Assembly: GCF_014698735.1 (NCBI RefSeq) | Contig: NZ_JACJTQ010000012.1 | Span: 1-64,000, forward strand | Source of the DNA: Anabaena catenula FACHB-362 | GTDB lineage: Bacteria > Cyanobacteriota > Cyanobacteriia > Cyanobacteriales > Nostocaceae | Length of the DNA: 64,000 bases | Direction: 5' to 3' | Shown: positions 19,937 through 30,849 of the stretch, piece after piece | Position numbering within the stretch: the first letter of the stretch is position 1 | Layout of the letters: each line of letters opens with the position of its first letter | Position numbers and translations under genes: made by a program | The notes under the pieces: model-generated | Seen by the model: only the letters and a program-made list of their open reading frames with translations | Databases searched by the model: none | What the model was told of the DNA's origin: nothing

Positions 19937-20104
19937 GATTTGTTCTCCTGATTTAGAGCAAAAACAGTGTGTATCCCAATACTGCTCGGTTAAGAGGGAA
20001 AGGGAAAAGTAGGAAGAAAAACCTTTACCCTTTAACTTTTCCTCAAACCAATTTACAACTTTCAGGTTCTTAAACAACAAGTACACTTGTGCAAGCTAAT
20101 TGAT

Positions 20105-20596
20105 TTAACGTCTACCGTAAACCATTGTCCAATACAACTTATTATCACGACCTTGAACAGCACTGACACCACCTTCGTTATAATTTGGATTCATAATGTT
20201 CTTGCAATGGCCAGGACTATTTAGCCACCCTTGAACTACAGCATTTGCAGATTTGTAACCAACAGCCACGTTCTCAGCAATACCTCTCCATTGATATCCT
20301 GCTTGCTTTGCGCGCTTTCCAACAGAACTGCCATTAGAACCTGTATGACTCATTTGTCTCCTTCCAGCCATGTCTGCACTATGAACCTGTGCAGCACGAG
20401 TCAAGCTACCATTTGCAGATAATGGTCGTGCAGAAGCAAATCTCTGATTACCACACACACGCCCTTGAGACCTAGCTTGATTAACTAATTGAATTACTTC
20501 GTTGTCAACAGAAGCTTGTGCTTGTTGTGCAACACCAACATTAAGCAAAATAATAGCGGCAGATAGCAAGCCTGTTGTGACTGTGAATTTAGTCAT
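20105..20596 (-). CDS. CAP/SCP-domain secreted protein
   Basis: A 163-residue exported protein. A clear signal peptide (MTKFTVTTGLLSAAIILLNV ... AQQAQAS) is followed by a CAP domain: ARSQGR, then LTRAAQVHSADMAGRRQMSH with the conserved His, then GENVAVGYKSANAVVQGWLNS-like text (split here as IAENVAVGY and VVQGWLNSPGHCKNIMN) and YWTMVYG at the end. CAP proteins are small secreted folds with diverse roles, in bacteria often linked to spores, biofilms or the envelope. It lies downstream on the same strand as no close partner; the LysM gene follows after 168 bases and may share expression. Confidence 0.88.
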   Translation of the reverse strand: MTKFTVTTGLLSAAIILLNVGVAQQAQASVDNEVIQLVNQARSQGRVCGNQRFASARPLSANGSLTRAAQVHSADMAGRRQMSHTGSNGSSVGKRAKQAGYQWRGIAENVAVGYKSANAVVQGWLNSPGHCKNIMNPNYNEGGVSAVQGRDNKLYWTMVYGRR

Positions 20597-21253
20597 GTTT
20601 TTATTTCCTTTGTACTAATGACAGGTAGAATATTTTCCAAATTCAAGAAAGAAATTGGGCATGGTACTGTACTTATAAAAACTAAAAAATTAGTTATTAT
20701 AAGACTCCATATTTTATGCCTGTAGGTAGCCAGATTTAGTCCACATAGATGTAGACTGCACCTTAATATCCTGTGGGTCAAAATTTGAATGCACAACTGT
20801 GAAATTTTACCAAGGAATAAAAAATAAATTTTTATCCTGATTTTGTGTGAGCTTATTGAGGAGAATCAAATTTTTGATTCACTTCTCTACTACTCGTAGA
20901 TAGATGCGGGAAAAAATTACTTATACACTTCTGACTTGAACCTGTTTACCAACTTTATTTTATATAAATATCTCTGTACTAATACCTCAGCTATGTGAAT
21001 CCTGATATTTTAACCAACATAGGACTTACGCAAGATGTGACTGAAAACCTTATTCCTGTGTAGCGGTAATTCATGAATTACCGCTACTTTAGTTCTGTTT
21101 TGCGTAAGTCCTACAACAGCATCTGTATAAGTTCAAAAAACTGCAATCTATATATAGATGTAGCTTTCCAAAAGATTAATCAAAACGGTCTGTGGTGAAA
21201 TATCTGTGTTGTTGATATCATGTTTGATGAAAAACGAGCTAATTTGAGGAACT
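20597..21253. other. Intergenic region between CAP and sigma-like genes
   Basis: Divergent promoter region for the CAP gene (minus) and the sigma-like gene (plus). It contains the 94-bp element at 21020-21113. A 67-codon minus-strand frame at 20593-20796 has no recognisable features and is not called. Confidence 0.4.
21020..21113. mobile_element. 94-bp MITE (TAGGACTTACGCAA ends) with nested palindrome
   Basis: Starts TAGGACTTACGCAA and ends with the exact complement (TTGCGTAAGTCCTA at 21100-21113). The interior holds a perfect 28-bp palindrome at 21060-21087 (GTAGCGGTAATTC and complement). A second complete copy of the same length with a different interior is at 37020-37113, and a lone end is at 13513. 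Confidence 0.75.
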
Positions 21254-22765
21254 ATGCTAATTCCATCAAGATACTGGACAATTCAGGTAATTGATTCTCC
21301 CATAGTCCAACAAAACAAGCTAAGAGGCGGCTACAAAGTTAGGAACATCAATCAAGCACAGGAGTTTTTTAGGATAAATTTTCCCAAATTAGTCAGCAAA
21401 CCCACACTATCGTCAGAAGAAAACAAACATATTCAAGCTGTGCTGTGGGAAATTTTTCATTCTGCTGCCGATATCTACCAACGCGCCTGCGCTGGACTTT
21501 CTTTGAGATGCTATATTTCTGAGACAATTCTTATCGTCTGTAAAAAAATCGCTCAAACTCATAAACCTAAAGTTGAGGAACTGCTTTTCACCTATATTGA
21601 TTTGCTGCCATTCGTTTTAAATGATGATGGTAAAACACTTGTGATTTTCGATAGTACGGGACAAACTCAGCAAATATTAAATAATGACGGCACAACTCAA
21701 CCACTTGCTAAAGAAGGAGAGTTATTTACTGTTGAAATTTTGCGAACATTTAATCCTAATTTAAATTCTAGCGAAAGCTTAGATAATTGGACTTGGAGAC
21801 TCACAAAACAAAATCATAATTTAACTTTATTTCTCTGGGAATTCGGGATACACACTCCCAGTGATTGGGGGTTATTATGTAGGGAGATTCCCCATTCTAT
21901 CAAACCGCGTCTTGAAAAAGGAGACTATGAAATTGTAGAGGTGTTTCATGCAGTCTACCGTCGAGATAGACGTAAGTCAAACGACAAAGGACGTTGTTCT
22001 GAACCAAAAATCACCCAACTGCAAGAAATGATGGTTTTGTTGCAGCAAAAAAATATGATGTTGAATTCTTATAGAGAACTCATTAATCATCTGCAAAGAA
22101 TTGCCGAAATCTTGCGTCAGGATAAACTTTACCAAAAAACAGGTATTCTGAAAACAATACCTACAGAAGTTTATGATACATCAATTAATGATTATGTCCC
22201 TAATCGAGAATTACCTTATCATACTGACCCAGATCCAGAGGAGATTGAATTACAGCAATTACAAGGTGTGTGTAATGCCTTGTTTGAAAAGATTTTATAT
22301 CAAGCAATAGCAGAAGTTATTTCTCAACATTTTGAATATTTAAAAAACAGCAAAGGTTACAAAAGTTTTGCCCAACAATTATATGGAGGTTTGCAGCTTT
22401 ACTACCGAGACAATATGTCTTTAGGAGAGATTGCTAAAGTATGGGAAATACCTTGGTGTAAAGCTAGACGTATATTTAAATTAGAAAACCTTCTCGATAA
22501 TGTTCAGTATCGCACAGAAGAGAACTTTCTTGGAGAAATTTCTAAAGTTTCAAGCACATCGGATTTAATAACTAGGTTAAAGACAATTTCTAGCGACCCA
22601 GACTATTTAAAAAACCTGGCTGAAGAAATTAGAAATTATGCCTTGAATAAAACTTTCTTAGAAGCACGTGCAGAAATACAAAGCGGTAAGAAAAAGAGTA
22701 AAAACAGCTTATTTGCTCAACTTTTATGCCGCTATATCAATGATTCAATTAACAACGTAGCATAA
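21254..22765 (+). CDS. Sigma-70-like protein paired with DUF1822
   Basis: A 503-residue protein of the cyanobacterial family that commonly precedes DUF1822 genes. The clearest motif is near 398-415, SLGEIAKVWEIPWCKARR, a helix-turn-helix like sigma region 4 or an RNA-polymerase-sigma-like domain. The N-terminal 120 residues have an all-helical look (AVLWEIFHSAADIYQRACAG, CYISETILIVCKK). The ATG is backed by GAGGA four bases upstream. It sits 70 bases ahead of the DUF1822 gene in the same direction. It may direct transcription of nearby genes, but no target promoter is recognisable and true sigma activity is unproven. Confidence 0.7.
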   Translation: MLIPSRYWTIQVIDSPIVQQNKLRGGYKVRNINQAQEFFRINFPKLVSKPTLSSEENKHIQAVLWEIFHSAADIYQRACAGLSLRCYISETILIVCKKIAQTHKPKVEELLFTYIDLLPFVLNDDGKTLVIFDSTGQTQQILNNDGTTQPLAKEGELFTVEILRTFNPNLNSSESLDNWTWRLTKQNHNLTLFLWEFGIHTPSDWGLLCREIPHSIKPRLEKGDYEIVEVFHAVYRRDRRKSNDKGRCSEPKITQLQEMMVLLQQKNMMLNSYRELINHLQRIAEILRQDKLYQKTGILKTIPTEVYDTSINDYVPNRELPYHTDPDPEEIELQQLQGVCNALFEKILYQAIAEVISQHFEYLKNSKGYKSFAQQLYGGLQLYYRDNMSLGEIAKVWEIPWCKARRIFKLENLLDNVQYRTEENFLGEISKVSSTSDLITRLKTISSDPDYLKNLAEEIRNYALNKTFLEARAEIQSGKKKSKNSLFAQLLCRYINDSINNVA

Positions 22766-22835
22766 GTAAATTACGGTTATCAACATCATAATATGACTTA
22801 TCACAGTTTACCAAATCAGCAGGAGATTGGATATA

Positions 22836-23948
22836 ATGAATACCTTAGTTTATTCACAATACTGGAGATGTAAATTGTCACCCAAATTTATTTGGCTAGA
22901 ACCAGAACATTTTGAGGAAGCTAAAAAAATTAGCGCACATAACTTAAACGAAGCGCACCAGTGGAAAATTTATTTAAATGCACTAGCATTACTAGGCTTT
23001 GAACAATGGGTAAGCGAAAGAACTCGAAGCATTAAGATTAGTCGAGATCATTGCTCTATATTTCACCCCGAAAATGCAAATGTAACTGATGTTGTTTCTA
23101 ATTTAAAATTAGGGTATTTTAACCTCTGTTTAATTACTGTAGATAACCTAATTGATGATTTTATTGCTATCCCAAAAGAATTCATTAATTCACCAAAATT
23201 ACCACCCCATTTTTATGTTTTATTAGAAGTATTAGAAGAAGAGGAAAAATTAAATATTTATGGTTTTTTTCGTCAAGATAAAATAATTGAATATTGCCAG
23301 TTGACTCATTTAAAAAATCAGAATGATGATTGTTATTTATTACCTTTTGCTTGGTTAGACCCCGAAATAAATAACCTTTTGTTATCTGCTCGTTTCTTGG
23401 ACGTAGCAGCAATTCCTTTAGCTGCAACAGTTACAGGTAATAACGCAGTTGTCTTGACTCTTAATCACGCCAAAGATGCAGTTAGTAAAACAATAGTAAA
23501 CCTGAATGACTGGTTAAGTGGAGTTTTTGCAGAAGGTTGGCAATCTACAGAAATCATTTGGAAGACGCTGCCAATTAACTTAGATGTGGGTTTTGCCAGG
23601 AGCGTAAACAAGTCAAATAATTATGAAGTATCAGGAACTAAAATATTTGATTTTGGGCTAATGCTAAATGGCGAAAATTTTGCTTTAATTATCAACCAAA
23701 AAAGGGAAGAAAATAATGAAAAAGATATCCTTGTGCAAGTTCTTCCTCAAGATAAACCATATCTACCACCTGGTTTGAAACTAAAAGTTACCCTGAATCC
23801 CAATACCTTGGAGTCAGAAAGTCAGGAAGTCACTGCCAGGAAAGCTGATAATGCCATTCAGTTAGAATTTAGTGAATCTCCTGGTAAACAATTTCAGGTT
23901 GAAGTCAGCTTCAATGATGCCGTTGTGACTGAGAAATTTTTGTTGTAA
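22836..23948 (+). CDS. DUF1822 family protein
   Basis: A 370-residue cyanobacterial protein of unknown function. The start is set at the ATG at 22836 (AGGAG nine bases upstream), not the TTG three codons earlier. Family hallmarks are the N-terminal AHQWKIYLNALALLGFEQWV and WLSGVFAEGWQSTE, with a beta-rich C-terminus (GLKLKVTLNP). It has no membrane segment or signal. DUF1822 genes usually sit beside a sigma-like gene, as here, and often near CHASE2 or CHAT genes. Its location just upstream of the injection-system genes may be chance, since more than 300 bases separate them. Confidence 0.8.
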   Translation: MNTLVYSQYWRCKLSPKFIWLEPEHFEEAKKISAHNLNEAHQWKIYLNALALLGFEQWVSERTRSIKISRDHCSIFHPENANVTDVVSNLKLGYFNLCLITVDNLIDDFIAIPKEFINSPKLPPHFYVLLEVLEEEEKLNIYGFFRQDKIIEYCQLTHLKNQNDDCYLLPFAWLDPEINNLLLSARFLDVAAIPLAATVTGNNAVVLTLNHAKDAVSKTIVNLNDWLSGVFAEGWQSTEIIWKTLPINLDVGFARSVNKSNNYEVSGTKIFDFGLMLNGENFALIINQKREENNEKDILVQVLPQDKPYLPPGLKLKVTLNPNTLESESQEVTARKADNAIQLEFSESPGKQFQVEVSFNDAVVTEKFLL

Positions 23949-24281
23949 TAAATATAAAATTTATTCCTGTAAATTTTACACAGCAAGGTTTATAGCAGTT
24001 GGATGACGGTAAACGTCAGCTTTGATGATCTGACCCCTAAACAGATAAGTTTACGATTTACTGAAATTCAGGAAGTGCATAAGTTAATTTATCTGGCATC
24101 TATCAAGGATATAGATGAAGAATTTTGGTTTTAGCCGTCCTCTGGTGAAACCATCTAAGTACCAATTTGAAAAATGATGGCGACAGATGTAACTACTCCA
24201 AGCCATACAGAGATAGGGATTCCCAATCCAAAATGGTATAAACTGCTTCAGCTTGCGGTGTTTTTATTGTGAGATTAGTTT
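23949..24281. other. Intergenic region with two tiny frames
   Basis: About 330 bases ahead of the injection-system genes. Two short ATG frames are present: 24003-24134 (43 residues, MTVNVSFDDLTPKQISLRF) and 24174-24272 (32 residues, MMATDVTTPSHTEIG, ending in hydrophobic LLQLAVFLL). Neither has a good ribosome-binding site and I do not recognise either, so they are only noted. Confidence 0.35.
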
Positions 24282-25463
24282 ATGGGTCATCAATCTTTTT
24301 CCTCGCCACCTATTAACCCGTTACAGCGCCTTCATGTCTACGATAGCTTGATGATGAACGCTGAACGCTGGCAATTAGCGCATCAATATCATCGGCATCG
24401 TCAAAATGTCCACTACCAGTCCCTCAACGAACCGGGTATAGTCTGTGGTTTGGGTGTACGAGTGATTACTCCACCAAGTGATGCACCGGCAAGATTTCGA
24501 GATCAGCGTTGGTTAGAAATTCAAGCAGGAATTGCCATTGATGTAGAAGGTAATCCAATTATTGTTGATCCATCAATTGATCGCAAGTTTAGAATTGCCA
24601 CAGCAGTTCCCACAACTGGAACTTTAACGGTATATTTAGTTGCTAGTTATGTAGAACCTCAAAATTTAGGGCAAAAAAACACCTCCACCCTAATGAGAGA
24701 ATGGTTTCGGTTTGATGAAAAAACCAGCCCACCGACGGAAAAAGAAGTGGAATTGTGTCGCATCAAGTTACAACCGAATAAAGTCCAATTAGCAAATCCG
24801 CGAGATGCGTTATTTCCTGATGTTAACGAGTTGGATCTCCGCTATCGTTATCAAGCCAAAGCTAGACCAGAAGCGGTGGTTAGTATTGCGACTGCTTTCA
24901 ATACGAGCGATCGCAATTATCACAACCTTTCCTATTTTATCCAATCTGTAGAAACACTTTATCCAGCTTTACAGGGAGCAGCACAAGTTGGACAAATAGA
25001 TTTACAAACAAACCCCACAGAATATGACTTAATACATCTCACGGGTTGGCAGGTATTGAATCTGGAACAACAACAAATAGATACTTGCAATCAATACTTA
25101 CAAACAGGTGGCGTAATTTTCATTGAAGTTCCTAGCGATAGCTCTATGTTAATAGAAGATATCAAAAATCTCATTGCATACCATTTTGAGATGCCTTTAC
25201 AATCTTGGCAGGAATTAAACCGCACCCATCCCTTAAGAACAAAACCCTTTTTATTTGCAAAACTTCCCAGCATCAATGAACAAACTCTTCATATTTTCAA
25301 TGCCGGAGGAATTATTTTAGTCGAAGGTGAACTTTCCTCAGCTTGGGGATTAGATGATGACTTGAAACTTGAACGCAATGATATTCGCACAGCCCAAGAA
25401 TTAGGTATTAATTTTCTTCATTTTGCCCTGCGCCGACGACAAATGACACAGTGGTTACAATAA
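24282..25463 (+). CDS. eCIS-associated DUF4159 protein
   Basis: A 393-residue protein at the head of the injection-system gene set. The N-terminal part (NPLQRLHVYDSLMMNAERW, then HRHRQNVHYQSLNEPGIVCG, then GIAIDVEGNPIIV) is a module seen in contractile injection loci, beta-rich and with a self-contained look. The C-terminal half is a DUF4159-type fold: FIQSVETLYPAL, LTGWQVLNL, GGVIFIEV and the ending GINFLHFALRRRQMTQWL. There is no signal or membrane segment. The function is unknown; position suggests a structural or assembly role. Confidence 0.7.
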   Translation: MGHQSFSSPPINPLQRLHVYDSLMMNAERWQLAHQYHRHRQNVHYQSLNEPGIVCGLGVRVITPPSDAPARFRDQRWLEIQAGIAIDVEGNPIIVDPSIDRKFRIATAVPTTGTLTVYLVASYVEPQNLGQKNTSTLMREWFRFDEKTSPPTEKEVELCRIKLQPNKVQLANPRDALFPDVNELDLRYRYQAKARPEAVVSIATAFNTSDRNYHNLSYFIQSVETLYPALQGAAQVGQIDLQTNPTEYDLIHLTGWQVLNLEQQQIDTCNQYLQTGGVIFIEVPSDSSMLIEDIKNLIAYHFEMPLQSWQELNRTHPLRTKPFLFAKLPSINEQTLHIFNAGGIILVEGELSSAWGLDDDLKLERNDIRTAQELGINFLHFALRRRQMTQWLQ

Positions 25464-25626
25464 TTAATTCGTAATTCTTAATTCGTAATTCTTAAGTCTT
25501 AATTAATAACAGCGGCTCCCGCTTTTATAAGAGATACATAATTAAGTTTTTACGGATATTTCTACCCCTGTGAATTAGTTAAAATCATGTGTTGCTTCAA
25601 AATTTATTCCCTTTTTATCTTTAATT
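25464..25626. repeat. Short AATTCGTAATTCTT repeats and weak hairpin
   Basis: Tandem AATTCGTAATTCTTAATTCG-type copies at about 25466-25505. Then AGCGG at 25511-25515 pairs with CCGCT at 25519-25523 before TTTT, a weak terminator-like stem between the DUF4159 gene and the next gene. Confidence 0.35.
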
Positions 25627-27999
25627 ATGGCAGGTAATGTACAAGTTATAGTTTCCAAAAAAAATCTTGAATTTACCCCAGATGGTCACTCAGGAACAGT
25701 AGACGATTTAAACATCAAAGACGAAAACAAATTTGATGTCATTGTCGTTAATGAAAGTGATAAATTTGCCAGCTTTCAAATAGAACTTTCCACACCTGGT
25801 TTAGATGAAAATAACCAGATTAAATGGTATCAGGTACAGCCAGAAATTTGTGCTAAAAAACCACCAGGTAGTCAAACAACATTTCATGTTGAAATTACCA
25901 AAGTTCCCATTCCAGCTTACGACACTACCATTGACTTAATCTTAAAAGTTATTTCAGTCGAATATGAGAAATTATATACGAGTCAAAAACTCAGATTAAC
26001 TATTAAAAAGCCCTTGAGATCCTTGCGGTTAGAATTACCAGTTAAAGAACTCAAAGCTAAACCACAAGAAGTAATTGAAATTCCTGTCATCGTCTATAAT
26101 TTAAGTTCAAAATTTTCAGAAATAACCCTGACTTGTGGAGGATTAGATCCAGACTGGTTGTTGTATGATCCAGATTGGTTAAATCAAAAAACTCAACGTA
26201 CATTTACTATAGAACCAGGAGATGTACAGAAAACTCGTTTTTTGTGTCAACCACCGCAAGATACCTTGAGTAAAGAATATACATTTATAATTACGGCCAA
26301 GTCAAATACCAGTCAATATACTACAAGAGAACAGGGAAATTTTAAAGTTACTCCTGATGGAGTTGTACAATTTCTCTGTGAAGATAAGGAAAAAACAATA
26401 CCGGGAAAAGGAAGAAAGAACTCCCAGTTAGCAACTTATGAATTATTATTTAATAACTCCAGTAATTTACCCCAACAAATTAAGGTTAATATTCCAGAAA
26501 TAAAACTAGAAAAATGCGATTTTCAAACAGTTCCTGAATGTATAAATTTACTTTCAGGAGAAGCTAAAATTATGCAGATATTAGCCAAAAAGAAACGCCC
26601 TTTATTTGGGTTGAGAAAAAGATTATTATTTGAAGTATCAACAAGTTTAAAACATCCCAGTTCTGGAGAACCTAGCACAGAAATCTTTCCTGATCCCAAT
26701 ACCCAAATATTGACATTAAAGGTATTACCAATTATTCCTGTTTTTCTGCAATTTTTGGGGGGAAGTTTACTTTTGCTGATGTTGATATTGTATTCGCTAA
26801 TTCCCAAAGCTTATCATAAAGGGAATGTTAATTCTGTGCGTTTATTTGGCAATGGCAACCTTGTATTTAGTGGTTCTAGCGATCAGACTATTCGACGTTG
26901 GCAAGTTGATGATAACCCTTTTTTGATCAACATTTTTCGGCTGAAACATAAACAACCTTTGATAGCAGGAAAAAACCAAACTCAAAAAGCAGTTCGTGTA
27001 ATTCGTCAAAGTCCCAAAGATAATGACAGAATAGCAGTTGGTTTAGAAAATGGCGAAGTAAAATTGTGGGATATTTCCAAAAATACAGAAATCAAAAGTT
27101 TAAGGAATGATAAAGATAACCGTGTTTTTGATCTAGTATTTACTCAAAATGGTCGTTACCTGTTTAGTGGTCATGGTAGTGGACTTGTGAATATTTGGGA
27201 TTGGGAAAAAATCAAATATATTAAAAACCCATTACCACAAGGTTATGTCAATGTTAAATTTACAATTTCCGCCCTAACTATTAATGAGACAGTACAAAAT
27301 AATCCTTTAATTTTTGTAGCAGGTCAGTTCAATCAATTTGTAGTATGGGATTGGAATAATAAAAATAAATATGAACTTAAATATCTATATCTATGGCAAG
27401 ACTGGGAGAAAAGAGGAGATAAGCCAGTATTTGGACAGCAACATTATATCACAAGTTTAGCAACATCTGGTGATATTTTAGCGAGTTCTGATAATCAAGG
27501 TTATATTACTTTATGGAGCATTAAAGAAATATATAAATGTTTCCGAACCAGTAAACAATTATCTGCTCAAAATAACCAAAATACCGTTCTGCAAACATCT
27601 CGTCGCCGAAGAAACATTAATCGAGCTATTAACCAAGTTTCCCCAAAAATAAATCAAATAAATTCATTTGTAATTACATCATGTAAGAATGCAATTATGG
27701 ATCAAAAAAATGATGGTCATGGAAATCAACCTGTACGTTCAGTAGCTTTAACAGAAGATGGAAATTACTTAACAACTGGAGGTGATGATGGAAAGATTAT
27801 GCTTTGGGATTTAACAGTAAATAAAGAACAAAATAAATCGCTGAAAACAAGGAAAATTGTTGCGAAATCTGATGCCAAAATCAATAGTGTTGATATCAAA
27901 GTTTTACAAGATTATCTTCTCATAACCAGCGGAGATGATAACTATAATGTGAATCTATATCGCGTTAATGAGAGCAAAGAAAATGACCGTAGCAAATAA
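25627..27999 (+). CDS. Ig-like / TM / WD40 membrane protein of the injection locus
   Basis: A 790-residue single-pass protein. Residues 1-360 are beta-rich modules that look like Ig-like or NPCBM-associated domains ([13 protein letters not shown], then WLLYDPDW). A membrane segment lies at about 365-393 ([20 protein letters not shown]). The C-terminal 390 residues hold degenerate WD40 repeats ([34 protein letters not shown]). There is no cleavable signal. The layout of beta domains, a basic stretch, TM and variable C-terminus is shared with the next gene, whose start it overlaps. Both are candidates for membrane docking of the contractile machine; this is inferred from context. Confidence 0.75.
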   Translation: MAGNVQVIVSKKNLEFTPDGHSGTVDDLNIKDENKFDVIVVNESDKFASFQIELSTPGLDENNQIKWYQVQPEICAKKPPGSQTTFHVEITKVPIPAYDTTIDLILKVISVEYEKLYTSQKLRLTIKKPLRSLRLELPVKELKAKPQEVIEIPVIVYNLSSKFSEITLTCGGLDPDWLLYDPDWLNQKTQRTFTIEPGDVQKTRFLCQPPQDTLSKEYTFIITAKSNTSQYTTREQGNFKVTPDGVVQFLCEDKEKTIPGKGRKNSQLATYELLFNNSSNLPQQIKVNIPEIKLEKCDFQTVPECINLLSGEAKIMQILAKKKRPLFGLRKRLLFEVSTSLKHPSSGEPSTEIFPDPNTQILTLKVLPIIPVFLQFLGGSLLLLMLILYSLIPKAYHKGNVNSVRLFGNGNLVFSGSSDQTIRRWQVDDNPFLINIFRLKHKQPLIAGKNQTQKAVRVIRQSPKDNDRIAVGLENGEVKLWDISKNTEIKSLRNDKDNRVFDLVFTQNGRYLFSGHGSGLVNIWDWEKIKYIKNPLPQGYVNVKFTISALTINETVQNNPLIFVAGQFNQFVVWDWNNKNKYELKYLYLWQDWEKRGDKPVFGQQHYITSLATSGDILASSDNQGYITLWSIKEIYKCFRTSKQLSAQNNQNTVLQTSRRRRNINRAINQVSPKINQINSFVITSCKNAIMDQKNDGHGNQPVRSVALTEDGNYLTTGGDDGKIMLWDLTVNKEQNKSLKTRKIVAKSDAKINSVDIKVLQDYLLITSGDDNYNVNLYRVNESKENDRSK

Positions 28000-30790
28000 C
28001 CCAATCTTTATAGAAGAAATTCCGGGAAATAGCAATGATATTAGACGTGGTTCTACTATCAAACGCACCATCATTATCAAAAATATTGGTGATATCAAAG
28101 CAGACGTGGATATCTGGATAGCTGCAACAGATAACAACTCAGATCCCTTATTAAGATGGTGTACTTTTAGTGAAAAAAATCCTTTAACCATCAATGCTAA
28201 AGAATCTAAACAAATAACATTTAATTTTCAAATACCTCAACAAGCAATTCCCAACATATATAATTATGAAATTTTAGTTGAAGCTGCATCTCAATACCCT
28301 GGTAAAATATTCCGTCGTCCTCAGCAGTTGCGGATTTTACCTTCAAATCAAGATGCTGAATTTGGTAATGAACCAGTTTATAGTATACAGCCTGTTACCG
28401 CCTCTGCTAACCCTTTACCTCTCCAAGCCGGAGAAAAATTAGAACTAAAAATTAAAGTTGAAAATCGTTCTAAAAGAGTAGATCGTTATTATTTAAATTG
28501 TGCAGAATTAGTTAAAGAATGGTATACGGTATCATATCCAGAAAGTAGCTTAAATCTTCCAGGATTAGTTAAAGAAACTGATGGTTTAGAACTCAATCCT
28601 GGTAATGCTGGTGAAATCACTTTAATTTTGCATCCACCACAATATACACCAGCTGGCAATTATTTTCCTACCATTAACTTGGTTTCTAGCAACACAGAAG
28701 ATTTGGTGTTGTTGGATGTAGTGTATTTGCAAATTTTACCTGATGATAGATTAAGTCTAGAATTGCTTCCTTTAGAACGCAAAGTACCCTTAGAAGCTGG
28801 AGAGTTTGAACTTGAGATAATTAATCATGGTAATATTAGGCGAGAACTTAGCATTTTTGTTAATGAATTAGAGGAAATTTTTAGTTATCAATTAGAACCT
28901 CCCGAAGTACAACTTGCACCAGGAGAACTGCAAACAGTTTTCTTAAAAGCAAAACCTAAAAAATGGTGGCGACGCAATTTATGGAAAAAAGATTTAACAT
29001 TTAATTTTGATATTGAATTAGAAAACACACCATCACAAACCGGGGAAATTCCTGATTTAGCACTACCTAAACAACTACCCCAAGGAACTTTAGTATGGGA
29101 ACCCCGTCCAGCTTGGTTATTATGGCTAATATGTCTATTATGCTTAGGTGCGATCACTTCTATAGGAATATTCTTTTTGTTGAAATATCTCAACAGTCAA
29201 AAACCCTCTCCTGAAGTAGTGAAATTGGCAACAGAAGCCAAAGAATATCAAGAATATAAAGAAAAAGATATTCCCGTTAATTTAGAAATTAAACATCCAG
29301 AACAAGTAAGCAAAATTGCCTTAGTGCGTATACAAGGTAATGTAGAAGTTGATCGAAAAAATTTATTATTAGAACTAGATAAAACAACTAAACAGTTTAA
29401 AATAGAGAATAGCGACTGTAAGACTAATCATCAATCCTCAACCACAAACCGACCAAAATCAAATACTTCTTTAATATCGGGAATGGGTTTAAAATTACCT
29501 TTTACAGAACCCAGTACCGCACCCAAATCAAATATAAATGTTTTAAACTGCGAAATTAAAATACCCAACAATCAAAAAGCAGGAACTTACACCTTTAAAG
29601 TAGAAGTTTTCCCTAAAAATAACTTACAACAAATTGCCTCAACACAAATCACAGATAGCTTCATTATTAAACCGTCAATTCTGCCAATAATTACAGAATT
29701 ATCTTCTACATATTCTACTTATCAAGAAGTCAATACAGAATTACCAAAAGCTTTGGGTATTTCCGCATCAGCACCAAATATTTCAGAATTACCCACAGTA
29801 TTGAAATCACCACCTATTCTGCTGAATTGGCAAATTAGTAACTTCGATAAAATTAAACAAATAAAACTTATTGGTTTGGCTGATGACGGTTCAATTGGTA
29901 GTCCTGAAACTAGCTATTTAGTATCTAAAAATAGCTTACCTAACGAACTGAGTAAATACTGTTTTTTAGCGAAAAACAATCTTATTTGTAGAAATATAGC
30001 GACAAATGTAATTCAGCCTGGTAACTATACTTTTAGAGTCACAGCAATTCCTAACATAGGAGAAGGAAACCCAGAAATTATCAAAGAAACAGCTAAAATC
30101 AAAATTTTGCCGAAGCCACCAACTCCACCACCCCCACCAATTCCACCAACACCTGTAAATATTCTTTCTTTTACAGTCAATGGTAAAAGTGCTGCCACTA
30201 CACCCAGCTTTATTTGTGAACTCAGTGAAGATAAAGTACCAAATGAAATTTCTGTAGGTTGGCAAGTACAAGAAGGTGAAGATATTAAAGTCGAATTGCT
30301 ACCTTTTGGCAATGTAAATAGACAACAAGATTCTCTACTTGTGGCTGTCAGTCAAAGACCTAGCACTTATTTATTAACACTAAAAGTAACAAATAAAGCT
30401 GGGGAACAAAAAACTCAAGGGGTGATGATTGAAACTGTAGAGGGACCATTGACAAGTCTCTCTAAATTATCATCTTGTGTTAATAAGACTGCAAAAAAAA
30501 CACCAGCAAAAGTTTCATCTCCATCACCAACCATTTCCCCAACTCTTAAACCAACTCCTAAAGCATTACCAACTTCTTTACCAACAGAAACTATTTCTCC
30601 AATTCCTACACCATCACCAACCATTTCCCCAACTCCTAAACCAATTCCTACACCATCACCAACTTCTTCTCCAGCAGTAACTATTTCTCCAATTCCTACA
30701 CCATCACCAACTCCTTCTCCAGCAGTAACTATTTCTCCAATTCCTACACCTGTAGAAGATAAGCTACCGCGAATTGAGTCTAAAATATAA
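27968..30790 (+). CDS. Ig-like / TM / proline-rich membrane protein of the injection locus
   Basis: A 940-residue relative in layout of the previous product. About 370 residues of repeated Ig-like domains ([44 protein letters not shown]) lead to a basic-aromatic stretch ([12 protein letters not shown]) and a membrane segment near 381-405 ([20 protein letters not shown]). More beta domains follow, joined by [12 protein letters not shown], and the last 80 residues are Pro/Ser/Thr repeats (ISPIPTPSP). It overlaps the upstream gene by 32 bases; an in-frame ATG at 27983 is an alternative start. The pro-rich tail could span a gap between membranes or bind a wall or sheath partner. Confidence 0.72.
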   Translation: MRAKKMTVANNPIFIEEIPGNSNDIRRGSTIKRTIIIKNIGDIKADVDIWIAATDNNSDPLLRWCTFSEKNPLTINAKESKQITFNFQIPQQAIPNIYNYEILVEAASQYPGKIFRRPQQLRILPSNQDAEFGNEPVYSIQPVTASANPLPLQAGEKLELKIKVENRSKRVDRYYLNCAELVKEWYTVSYPESSLNLPGLVKETDGLELNPGNAGEITLILHPPQYTPAGNYFPTINLVSSNTEDLVLLDVVYLQILPDDRLSLELLPLERKVPLEAGEFELEIINHGNIRRELSIFVNELEEIFSYQLEPPEVQLAPGELQTVFLKAKPKKWWRRNLWKKDLTFNFDIELENTPSQTGEIPDLALPKQLPQGTLVWEPRPAWLLWLICLLCLGAITSIGIFFLLKYLNSQKPSPEVVKLATEAKEYQEYKEKDIPVNLEIKHPEQVSKIALVRIQGNVEVDRKNLLLELDKTTKQFKIENSDCKTNHQSSTTNRPKSNTSLISGMGLKLPFTEPSTAPKSNINVLNCEIKIPNNQKAGTYTFKVEVFPKNNLQQIASTQITDSFIIKPSILPIITELSSTYSTYQEVNTELPKALGISASAPNISELPTVLKSPPILLNWQISNFDKIKQIKLIGLADDGSIGSPETSYLVSKNSLPNELSKYCFLAKNNLICRNIATNVIQPGNYTFRVTAIPNIGEGNPEIIKETAKIKILPKPPTPPPPPIPPTPVNILSFTVNGKSAATTPSFICELSEDKVPNEISVGWQVQEGEDIKVELLPFGNVNRQQDSLLVAVSQRPSTYLLTLKVTNKAGEQKTQGVMIETVEGPLTSLSKLSSCVNKTAKKTPAKVSSPSPTISPTLKPTPKALPTSLPTETISPIPTPSPTISPTPKPIPTPSPTSSPAVTISPIPTPSPTPSPAVTISPIPTPVEDKLPRIESKI

Positions 30791-30849
30791 TTTGCTCACA
30801 CTAACAAACAACTAAATTTCCATGTTAAATACCCAGCATCATAGAAAAT

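Noticed and set aside
19936-20086. N-terminal 50-residue extension of the LysM protein
   Set aside because: The ATG at 19936 has a good AGGAG and starts directly before the signal peptide; the extension would bury the signal.
20593-20796. 67-codon minus-strand frame upstream of the CAP gene
   Set aside because: Overlaps the CAP start, has no recognisable domain or ribosome-binding site, and lies in AT-rich promoter DNA.
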